This document shows, piece after piece, positions 1 to 7,092 of a stretch of 15,546 nt of DNA. Both the position numbers and the translations under genes were made by a program. Under the pieces are notes generated by a model. That model saw only the letters and a program-made list of their open reading frames with translations. It made no database searches and was not told the origin of the DNA. This stretch comes from an uncultured Christensenella sp. Its GTDB lineage: Bacteria > Bacillota > Clostridia > Christensenellales > Borkfalkiaceae. How positions within the stretch are numbered: the first letter of the stretch is position 1; every line of letters begins with the position of its first letter. Where the stretch lies: positions 1 to 15,546 of the forward strand of contig CAJTQE010000034.1 of assembly GCA_910578655.1 (NCBI GenBank), in the 5' to 3' direction.

Positions 1-2304
1 GCATACGACGGAACCGAAAAGGATGTCACCGTAGAAGCAAAAGCTATCTTTGACGAACTTGAATTAAAATACGGCAAAATATTCGACTATGCAGGCAGTA
101 AGGGTACTGCGGCGGATATTTACGAACTTATCATTACCCTTGCGGATAACGACAGCTGCGTATTCTACAAGCCCGATTCGATGGAAGTTGTAGATAAGAA
201 CGTTGTTGATATCGAAGGTTACAAGTTGCAGTGGGTACAGGAAGGCGGAAGCTGGAAACTGATACTTGCGAAAGTAGACTCCGACGGCAACCCTGTCAAG
301 GATTCAAGCGGTAAATATTCAGAGTACTTCGATACAGACGGCGACTATAAGATTGACGCTAAGTTTATGCCCGACTTTGAAACCGAATACGTCAGCATAG
401 ACTGCGGCGACGGTACTCAGCTTCTTAAAGCAGACGGTACGCTTAACGAAGGTAATACAAAGAATTACTTTGAGTTTAACGGCACGTCATATCTGTACGA
501 TTACAAGACCGATGAAAACGGCAATATAGTGAAGTTTAAAGACGTCGGTTCAGGCGTATATGTACCTGACGCGAACGGAACTCATATATTGAGATACAAC
601 ACGTCGGAAACCGACGGAATGTCTGAGTACGGTTACAAGATTGCAAAAACCGAGGACGCCAAAGAGTATAGCTATCTGTTCTCTGCCCTTACGGTAGACG
701 CAGACGGCCATCCTATCCCCGTAATGATAGACGGCAAAACCGTTGATACCTATCTTACGGCAAAGACGGGCGGCGGATACGAACTTGTAAAATACCAGCT
801 GACGTCCGACGGCAGAATCGATATAGACGCTATGAGTCAACCTATTCAGCACAGCCAGATAGAGGCAAATTGCCAGCTTGTAAATACCGACAGGTATAAA
901 CTTGTTAACGGTCAGTACGTATCAGACGCTAACGGCGAATATATGTACAGATACGTTCTTGACGGCGGTTCGCGTAAGCAGGTAATCAAGTACCTGACTG
1001 ACAGCAACGGCAATTATATAATCGACAACGAACACAGCGTTATCAAAGTTGATAAATACGAAATTGCGGACGGCTTGTCGTTCAAGGTTGAACGCAATCA
1101 AGACGGAACTATCAACGTCGTAGAAACCAAAATCGACAGCGGCGTTCAGTACAAAGTCGATTGGAGCATAGACAGTTCTGTTCTTGCGGTACCCGTTCTT
1201 GATGAAACCAAAGTCAAGCAGTATACAGGCAAAAAGATTTATGCAAAGGACGTACTCAAAGGCTTCATCCCCGACCTTATGGAAATAGTTGAAGGCGGCG
1301 AGGGCGTCGATGCAGGCGAATACACGGCTAAGATAGTAATAACTACGCCCAACTCGAAGTGGGATCCGGAAGTTACTACCGAAAACTTTGTATACGTAAC
1401 CTGGCGTATTGACAAGGCGAAAGTTGATTTAAGTAATCTTGAATGGCGTTACTATGCAGGCACCGAACAGAAGGACGACGGCAGCGACTTCGTGTATACC
1501 CGTAAAGACGGCAAACCGGTCGTATTCTGGGTAGGTCTCGGCAACGTTCCCGAAGCACTTCAGGATAGGATAATCTACAACACCAACGGAAAGCAGGGCG
1601 CACACGCCGGTACCAACGTAGGTAAGTACAGAACCTATTTCAGCTTCAACGTTGACAACAACTTTGAAACTGTCGAACTGCCTGAAAATTTTGCAACGAC
1701 TATCGACTGGAATATCAAGCGCAGAATGCTTCAAATTCCCGAACTCGGTTCTGTTCAGTTGGTGTTTGACGGTACCGCGCATAACTTGCTTGAATATCTC
1801 GGCGTACCCGAAGACTGGAACGAATACTACGACATCGACGTCAAGTATTCTAACGGCGGCGAATACGTGCCTTTCTTAGGCACCGACGGAGAACCTTTCC
1901 TCGCTACCAACTCGGGCAACTATATGTTCACGTTCTCGATTAAGTCGGGTATAAACACTTCTGCAACCAATCCCAACGCGGTTTGGGTGAAGAAAGCCGA
2001 CTTAACTCCTCCGCCGACAGGCGGCGATACGGGAACGGACGCTCCCGACCCCGACGACACCCCTGCTCCGTCAGCGCATAAAGCGGTTAAAAAGTCGGTT
2101 CAGCAGACGGAAGAGGCGGCGGAGGAGATTATCGGGCAAATTGTCGACACCGTTAAAAAAGAGGTTAAGACAACCGAAAAGTCTATTATCAGGACTCAAC
2201 CTACTCAGATAGAGCAGGTTTGCGACAGACTGAATAAGCTTGTATGCAGTGCGGAAGTTCAGTTTAAATCTTATAGAAAATTCAGTATGAGAGGTACGTT
2301 ATGA
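1..2304 (+). CDS. Large secreted/surface repeat protein, 5'-truncated by window edge
   Basis: The reading frame is already open at base 1, so the true start lies upstream; 767 residues are visible. The protein is rich in Asp, Gly, Tyr, Asn and Thr, with recurring D-x-N-G-x-Y type turns (for example DANGEYMYRY and DSNGNYIIDN). Beta-sandwich modules are recognisable at about 1177-1425 and 1729-2010. They begin with a V/I-P-x-L strand, contain a Y-T-G or F-D-G turn and an N/D-x-G-x-Y strand, and the first ends in W-R-I-D-K-A. They resemble the modules of the next gene and, in style, MBG/YDG-type bacterial Ig-like repeats. After a Pro/Asp/Thr linker near 2010-2080 comes a charged, probably helical tail (QQTEEAAEEIIGQIVDT and onward). 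No membrane helix, LPXTG motif or SLH domain is visible, so attachment is unexplained. The stop overlaps the next ATG (ATGA), implying co-transcription and translational coupling. Specific function is not recognised; adhesin or matrix protein is inference. Confidence 0.8.
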   Translation, partial: AYDGTEKDVTVEAKAIFDELELKYGKIFDYAGSKGTAADIYELIITLADNDSCVFYKPDSMEVVDKNVVDIEGYKLQWVQEGGSWKLILAKVDSDGNPVKDSSGKYSEYFDTDGDYKIDAKFMPDFETEYVSIDCGDGTQLLKADGTLNEGNTKNYFEFNGTSYLYDYKTDENGNIVKFKDVGSGVYVPDANGTHILRYNTSETDGMSEYGYKIAKTEDAKEYSYLFSALTVDADGHPIPVMIDGKTVDTYLTAKTGGGYELVKYQLTSDGRIDIDAMSQPIQHSQIEANCQLVNTDRYKLVNGQYVSDANGEYMYRYVLDGGSRKQVIKYLTDSNGNYIIDNEHSVIKVDKYEIADGLSFKVERNQDGTINVVETKIDSGVQYKVDWSIDSSVLAVPVLDETKVKQYTGKKIYAKDVLKGFIPDLMEIVEGGEGVDAGEYTAKIVITTPNSKWDPEVTTENFVYVTWRIDKAKVDLSNLEWRYYAGTEQKDDGSDFVYTRKDGKPVVFWVGLGNVPEALQDRIIYNTNGKQGAHAGTNVGKYRTYFSFNVDNNFETVELPENFATTIDWNIKRRMLQIPELGSVQLVFDGTAHNLLEYLGVPEDWNEYYDIDVKYSNGGEYVPFLGTDGEPFLATNSGNYMFTFSIKSGINTSATNPNAVWVKKADLTPPPTGGDTGTDAPDPDDTPAPSAHKAVKKSVQQTEEAAEEIIGQIVDTVKKEVKTTEKSIIRTQPTQIEQVCDRLNKLVCSAEVQFKSYRKFSMRGTL

Positions 2305-2726
2305 AAATCTCGGGTACAAAAAAATTAATACTAATTTGTTTATCGCTGTTCATAGCGTTAACTGTACTTTTTGCATCAACGCTGTTGGTTCGTAACACGT
2401 ATGCGCAGGTAAGCCCCGACGGCTTATCTGCCTACGCGGACGAGGGAGGGGAGGAAACGCCCGACGTTCCCGAAGTTCCTGACGACGATGAAATTGCTCC
2501 TCCTATCGATCCGGATCCCGACCCCAACGAACCCGACTGGTCGACTGAAATTCAGCAGATTACGATGGAGTTCGGCAAGCTTTCAATCGGTATAGACGCT
2601 TGGATGGAGGCAGGACTTTCCACAAGGCCCGCTTTCAACCCCAACCCTAACGGTATTTATGACGGCCGTCCCGATTTGATTGACGTAATCAATCAGATTC
2701 ATAAATTACGTCCTTTACGACGTTGA
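2301..2726 (+). CDS. 5' fragment of frameshifted surface protein (signal peptide and linker)
   Basis: The ATG at 2301 overlaps the upstream stop by 4 bp and has GAGAGG at 2289-2294, six bases upstream. The N-terminus is a clear signal peptide: MKISGTKK, then a hydrophobic core, with likely cleavage after TYA. A Pro/Asp/Glu linker (DDDEIAPPIDPDPDPNEP) follows, then the start of a beta-type domain (DWSTEIQQITMEFGKLS). The frame ends early at 2726. The natural continuation (INYVLYDVDGNVVTD) lies in the +1 frame from 2701 and runs on to 4917, so this is very probably the first part of one gene of roughly 870 codons. The fragment alone would be a secreted peptide with no anchor. The shift requires one extra base, or two missing bases, between about 2688 and 2725. 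Sequencing error, a real mutation or recoding cannot be told apart here. Confidence 0.75.
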   Translation: MKISGTKKLILICLSLFIALTVLFASTLLVRNTYAQVSPDGLSAYADEGGEETPDVPEVPDDDEIAPPIDPDPDPNEPDWSTEIQQITMEFGKLSIGIDAWMEAGLSTRPAFNPNPNGIYDGRPDLIDVINQIHKLRPLRR

Positions 2727-4917
2727 CGGAAACGTTGTTACGGACACAAGCAATCTTCCTGCCGGAACGACACTGTTCATTCACGCTGAAATTAACGAAA
2801 GGTATGCGGACTCGGTTGAATTGATTTTCAAGGACGGCGTGCCTGACAGCTACGCTTACACTACCGATTTCCCGTCGACGGACGTTTTGACCAAAGTCCC
2901 CGTACTCGATAAGACCGTATTCGAATTCGAATATGACGGCAGCGAGCTTGACTTCCAAAAACTTGTTCTCGACGTAATTTTGAAGGACAGAGATACCTAT
3001 CTTATGTTCGTTGCAAGCGAGAGCGATGCGCTCATTCAAAACGGCGCGGGCGAGTTCCATTTAAGAGTCTGCTTTATCAACGGTACCAAATATTGCTGGG
3101 ATACCAATATTCCCAACGACAGACACGCTGTTGATATTGTAATTAAAGTTTCCCCCAAAGTTCTTCAGGTTACTTCTGATTTGGGAAGTAAGGTATACAC
3201 GGGCTTCAACATCGATATAAAGTCGGAACTTGAAGCAATTTACGGCGAATATGTAAAGGTTGCCGTAGGTTATACCACTATCCAAAAGGAATCAGGCGAC
3301 CACACTTTCAATATCATTATTGACCCTAAGTTCAGCGAAAGCGTTAAATGGGAAGACGGCTATCAGGATCCGGTTACCATAACCTGGCACATCTCTAAGG
3401 CAGTCGTTACCGGTACCTGGACGCCCCCTGCGTCAGATTTCGGCAGAATTACCTTAACCAGCGACTTGGGCTACACCGTTCAGGCGGGCGACGTAACTTA
3501 TATCTACACCAACACGGCTACGGGTGAAGTTGTCGACCTTGCTAACGGCGGCAAGCTTCAAGTCGGCGTTGAGTACGAAGTTGAGGCTGTACTTTCCAAC
3601 CCCAACCTTACGTGGTCGACCGATCCCGGCAAGCATACGTTTACGCTTACGGAAGAGCTTGAAACGATTGAAAAACCCGAACTCGGTTTCACGGAAAAAG
3701 AGTATACGGGCAGTGAAATTACTTTCTCTGTTACAATAAACGGTAAGCCTCTTTCCGACTTTGACGGTAAAGTAATTATAGTTGAAGAACTGAGCGATTC
3801 GCTTACACAGACGAACGTCGGTAAATATACAGTCGTTTTAAGATTGACGAGCGAAGCTTTAAGCTGGCCCGGCAACCAAACCGGCGACGTGGTTTTAGAC
3901 TTTGAAATTACTCAGGTCGAAGTCGGCGTAACCTGGAACGATGCCGACGGCGGTTCGCCCACTTTCAGCAGCAGCTACAAGGGCGGCTACGACAGCGTTG
4001 TAAAAGTAGTTTATAAAGACAGCAACGGCAACGTAGTTACCAAAGCCGAAATGGTTAAGGGTAAAACCTATACGGCGTATTTAGAGCTTATTGACGAAAC
4101 CAACTTCAAATGGAAGGACGGTGCAAAGCTTGAATTTACGTTCACTTTCAACCTTGATTTGGTGATTTTGGAAGTTCCCGAACTTTCAAACAATTCGTTT
4201 GGTTATACAGGCAATACGATAACCGTCACGGTTAAAAATCAGGCGCAGCTTGACGAATATATCAAAAAAGGATATATCGTTCTGGCAGACGGTTCGGATT
4301 CGTTCGAAGTTACAAATGCAGGCACTTATAAAATAATTTTGCAAATTGTCAATAAAAATTGCGTTTGGAGTGCAGGCGATACCGAATATATAACGCTTAC
4401 CTACACTGTAGAGAGGGCCTTACTTAAAGGTGAATGGCAGGAAAACGGTAAAGTCAAGTTTGAAAGCAGCTTTACGGGAAACTATGACAGCGTAGTCGAG
4501 TACGAGTATACCGACAGCAACGGCAATAAAGTTTCTTACGACGACTTGGTAGACGGTGAAACCTATACCGTAAGCGTCAAGCTTAAACCCGGTATGGAAG
4601 CCAACTTTGACGGTTCTCAGTTGCCCGCTCCCACAACAATCACGTTCAAAGGCACGGACAACGGCAGCAGCTTCCCTTGGTGGATTTTCCTTATCATCGG
4701 TTTACTTCTGCTAATAATCATAATTATCATAATTATAATTATCATCATCAAGAGACGTAATAAGGACGACGAGTACGACGATTATTACGATGACGAGTAT
4801 TACGGCGACGAAAACCTTTACAATGAAAACGGAGAAGGCGGCGAATACGACTACGATGAAGATTACGGCGACGATAATGGCGATAGCTATGACGACTACG
4901 GTTCGGATTCCTACTAA
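2692..4917 (+). CDS. 3' part of frameshifted surface protein: A/B beta-sandwich modules, poly-Ile TM helix, acidic tail
   Basis: This frame is open from just after a TAA at 2686. Its first usual start codon would be TTG at 2821, which has no good ribosome binding site, so it is better read as the continuation of the gene starting at 2301. It encodes two alternating module types. A modules lie at about 3160-3408, 3661-3924 and 4156-4420; they carry a YTG turn, a G-x-Y strand and a Trp strand, and end in I-S-K-A or V-E-R-A-like joints. B modules lie at about 3409-3660, 3925-4155 and 4420-4655; two of them share SS-Y/F-x-G-x-YDSVV and DSNGN-x-V. Next come WWIF, a transmembrane helix ending in twelve consecutive isoleucines (4714-4749), a KRR stop-transfer signal, and a tail of about 50 residues made largely of Asp, Glu, Tyr and Gly. 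The topology is therefore N-terminus outside and a short acidic tail in the cytoplasm. Modules are MBG-like in appearance; ligand and function are unknown. Confidence 0.75.
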   Translation: MRFINYVLYDVDGNVVTDTSNLPAGTTLFIHAEINERYADSVELIFKDGVPDSYAYTTDFPSTDVLTKVPVLDKTVFEFEYDGSELDFQKLVLDVILKDRDTYLMFVASESDALIQNGAGEFHLRVCFINGTKYCWDTNIPNDRHAVDIVIKVSPKVLQVTSDLGSKVYTGFNIDIKSELEAIYGEYVKVAVGYTTIQKESGDHTFNIIIDPKFSESVKWEDGYQDPVTITWHISKAVVTGTWTPPASDFGRITLTSDLGYTVQAGDVTYIYTNTATGEVVDLANGGKLQVGVEYEVEAVLSNPNLTWSTDPGKHTFTLTEELETIEKPELGFTEKEYTGSEITFSVTINGKPLSDFDGKVIIVEELSDSLTQTNVGKYTVVLRLTSEALSWPGNQTGDVVLDFEITQVEVGVTWNDADGGSPTFSSSYKGGYDSVVKVVYKDSNGNVVTKAEMVKGKTYTAYLELIDETNFKWKDGAKLEFTFTFNLDLVILEVPELSNNSFGYTGNTITVTVKNQAQLDEYIKKGYIVLADGSDSFEVTNAGTYKIILQIVNKNCVWSAGDTEYITLTYTVERALLKGEWQENGKVKFESSFTGNYDSVVEYEYTDSNGNKVSYDDLVDGETYTVSVKLKPGMEANFDGSQLPAPTTITFKGTDNGSSFPWWIFLIIGLLLLIIIIIIIIIIIIKRRNKDDEYDDYYDDEYYGDENLYNENGEGGEYDYDEDYGDDNGDSYDDYGSDSY

Positions 4918-4939
4918 ATCTTAATACCCTGACATACAG

Positions 4940-4980
4940 GCGGTTTTGCTTTTAAAGCGAAACCGCTTTGTTTTTTCTTT
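4940..4980 (+). terminator. Intrinsic terminator after surface-protein genes
   Basis: GCGGTTTTGC (4940-4949) pairs with GCGAAACCGC (4957-4966), with one G-U pair and a 7-base loop. It is followed by TTTGTTTTTTCTTT. It lies 22 bases after the stop at 4917 and separates the surface unit from the glucan operon. Confidence 0.9.
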
Positions 4981-5008
4981 TGACATATTGTCTGAAATAT
5001 GTTAAAAT
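4980..5008 (+). promoter_or_regulatory. Sigma-A-type promoter of the GH13-glgB operon
   Basis: The -35 TTGACA (4980-4985), a 17-bp spacer and the -10 TAAAAT (5003-5008) match the vegetative consensus at 11 of 12 positions. The expected start of transcription is near 5015, giving a leader of about 30 nt to the ATG at 5044. The -35 overlaps the last T residues of the preceding terminator. Confidence 0.85.
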
Positions 5009-5027
5009 CTTTAAAATGACGAGTCAT
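4983..5027 (+). promoter_or_regulatory. Two palindromes at the GH13-glgB promoter, candidate operators
   Basis: ACATATT (4983-4989) and AATATGT (4996-5002) form a perfect 20-bp inverted repeat with a 6-bp centre, filling the space between -35 and -10. A second perfect inverted repeat, ATGAC-GA-GTCAT (5016-5027), lies just downstream of the predicted transcription start. Both positions suit repressor binding. No regulator gene is adjacent, so the binding protein is unknown, and AT-rich palindromes can arise by chance. Confidence 0.45.
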
Positions 5028-5043
5028 ACTTTAAGAGAGATTT

Positions 5044-7089
5044 ATGATTAATCGCAGGGCAATTTTTTCAGACGAATCATCGGACTATAAAATCCCGTAC
5101 GCACCGTCGGCAGGCGATACCGTAACGTTGAAGTTGCGGACGCTAAAAAACGACGTTTTAAAAGCGTACGCAATTATAAACGGCGAAAAGCGCGCAATGA
5201 CCAAATTGAATGCGCGATTTGAGGATATATTTGACTACTATACGCTGTCGTTCGTCTGTCCGGACAAACGGACGGAATACTATTTCGTTGTATTCGATGA
5301 GGACGACAAGGTTGCGTATAACCGCATAGGCTGCGTTGAAAACCCTCAAAGCGAGTATAATTTTTCTTTTATTCCCGGTTTCACAGTTCCCGAATGGGCT
5401 AAGGGTACGGTTTTTTATCAGATATTTACCGACCGTTTCTGCGACGGCAACCCTGCAAATAACGTTGAGGACAACGAGTATTACTATACGGGAGGACACT
5501 CCAAAAAAATTACCGAATGGAATAAATTTCCCGACGAGCTTGACGTCCGCTGCTTTTACGGCGGCGACTTGCAGGGCGTAATGTCAAAACTTGACTATTT
5601 GCAGGATTTAGGCGTAGAGGCAATATATTTCAATCCGCTGTTTGTTTCGCCTTCTAATCATAAATACGACACGCAGGATTACGACTATATCGACCCTCAT
5701 TTAGCTATAATAGAGGAAGATTTAAACCACTATATGCAGCATTGGGAACATAATAACGGTTTTGCTGCAAGGTACATCAAGCGCGTTGTTTCAAAAACCA
5801 ACCTTGAAAAAAGCAATTCGTATTTTGCTTCCCTCGTCAAGGAAATTCACCGTCGCGGTATGCGCGTGGTAATTGACGGCGTATTCAACCACTGCGGTTC
5901 GTTCAATAAATGGATGGACAGAGAGGGGATATACCTCAACAAAGAAGGTCACGAAGATAAGGGCGCGTTTCAATCGCTTGACAGCCCTTACAGAAGCTAT
6001 TTTGCATTTGAGAAAGACGAGGCTATGAGCGAGTACGACGGTTGGTGGGGTATTTCTACCTTGCCAAAGCTGTGTTACGAGCAAAGCCCCGAACTTGAAA
6101 ACTACATTTTGTCGACGGGCGAAAAGTGGGTGTCCGCCCCTTACGGCGTAGACGGCTGGCGGCTTGACGTCGCGGCTGACTTGGGCTATTCGCAAGAGTA
6201 TAATCATAAATTTTGGACGTTGTTCAGGGAGAGGGTCAAGAAGGCAAATCCCGAAGCTTTCATTTTTGCCGAACATTACGGCGACCCGTCTGAATGGTTT
6301 GACGGGCGCGAATGGGATTCGGTTATGAATTACGACGCGTTTATGGAACCCGTGACCTGGTTCTTGACGGGTATGGAAAAACACAGCGAATATTTTGACG
6401 CCGGCAAGCTTTGGGACGGCAGACAGTTCTTTGACAGTATGTTTAAAAGTATGTCCAAATTTCCCCGCCCCGCGCTTGACAGCGCGTTAAATCAGCTTTC
6501 AAATCACGACCATTCAAGGTTTATGACCAGAACGAACAGCACTGTCGGCACGATAAAAACACGCGGGCCGCACGCGGCGGCTTACGATACCGACGCGAGA
6601 ATAATGGCGCTTGCCGTGCTTATTCAGATGACCTGGCCGGGTTCGCCCGGAATATATTACGCAGACGAGGCGGGTCAAGTCGGTTGGACTGACCCCGACA
6701 GCCGCCGCACCTATCCTTGGGGCAACGAAGACAAGCAGCTTATCTCATATCACAAAGCGGTAATTGCATTAAGGAAAAAAATCCACTGCATAAAAATGGG
6801 CAGTGTAAAGGCGCTTGATTTCGGCAAGGGATATATCGCCTACGGCAGATTTGACAAAGAGGACTGCGCGGTTGTGCTTGTCAACTGTTCCGACGAACAC
6901 ATTGAACTCAGTGTTCCCGTTTGGGAAATAGGCGTCCGTACGGGCGATATTATGACCTGCAAATTCACTTTCGAACACGGCGATTTTTCTGCCGAAGAGA
7001 GTAACAGCGCTGTTAAATACGGCAGGCTGTTTGCAAGTTTGCCGGCAAAATCGGGCAAAGTTTACGTTTATAAATTCAAAACGGAGTAA
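5044..7089 (+). CDS. GH13 alpha-glucan hydrolase (neopullulanase / cyclomaltodextrinase / maltogenic amylase-like)
   Basis: This 681-residue protein has no signal peptide, so it probably acts in the cytoplasm on imported maltodextrins or on glycogen. Residues 1 to about 115 look like the N-terminal beta domain of the neopullulanase group. The (beta/alpha)8 barrel begins around VFYQIFTDRF (123-132), with FYGGDLQGV near 173-178. The four GH13 signature regions are present: DGVFNH (278-283), GWRLDVAADL with nucleophile Asp375, FIFAEHYG with acid/base Glu410, and NHDHSR with transition-state stabiliser Asp489. The segment NHKYDTQDYDYIDPHL is typical of neopullulanase-like enzymes. The C-terminal beta domain ends at the stop. 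The ATG at 5044 is preceded by AAGAGAGA. It is followed 3 bp later by glgB, whose ribosome binding site ACGGAG lies in its last codons. The exact specificity (pullulan, cyclodextrin or maltodextrin) cannot be fixed from sequence alone. Confidence 0.93.
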   Translation: MINRRAIFSDESSDYKIPYAPSAGDTVTLKLRTLKNDVLKAYAIINGEKRAMTKLNARFEDIFDYYTLSFVCPDKRTEYYFVVFDEDDKVAYNRIGCVENPQSEYNFSFIPGFTVPEWAKGTVFYQIFTDRFCDGNPANNVEDNEYYYTGGHSKKITEWNKFPDELDVRCFYGGDLQGVMSKLDYLQDLGVEAIYFNPLFVSPSNHKYDTQDYDYIDPHLAIIEEDLNHYMQHWEHNNGFAARYIKRVVSKTNLEKSNSYFASLVKEIHRRGMRVVIDGVFNHCGSFNKWMDREGIYLNKEGHEDKGAFQSLDSPYRSYFAFEKDEAMSEYDGWWGISTLPKLCYEQSPELENYILSTGEKWVSAPYGVDGWRLDVAADLGYSQEYNHKFWTLFRERVKKANPEAFIFAEHYGDPSEWFDGREWDSVMNYDAFMEPVTWFLTGMEKHSEYFDAGKLWDGRQFFDSMFKSMSKFPRPALDSALNQLSNHDHSRFMTRTNSTVGTIKTRGPHAAAYDTDARIMALAVLIQMTWPGSPGIYYADEAGQVGWTDPDSRRTYPWGNEDKQLISYHKAVIALRKKIHCIKMGSVKALDFGKGYIAYGRFDKEDCAVVLVNCSDEHIELSVPVWEIGVRTGDIMTCKFTFEHGDFSAEESNSAVKYGRLFASLPAKSGKVYVYKFKTE

Positions 7090-7092
7090 AAT

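Noticed and set aside
2688..2726. Programmed +1 ribosomal frameshift
   Set aside because: I see no recognised slippery +1 site with a rare codon or stop, nor a clear stimulatory structure; mutation or sequence error is simpler.
4714..4749. AT-rich self-complementary tract as a regulatory hairpin
   Set aside because: It is fully explained as the isoleucine codons of the membrane helix in a well-supported frame.
5791..6384. 197-codon minus-strand open frame
   Set aside because: Complete overlap with conserved GH13 regions of the plus-strand gene; no family signature.
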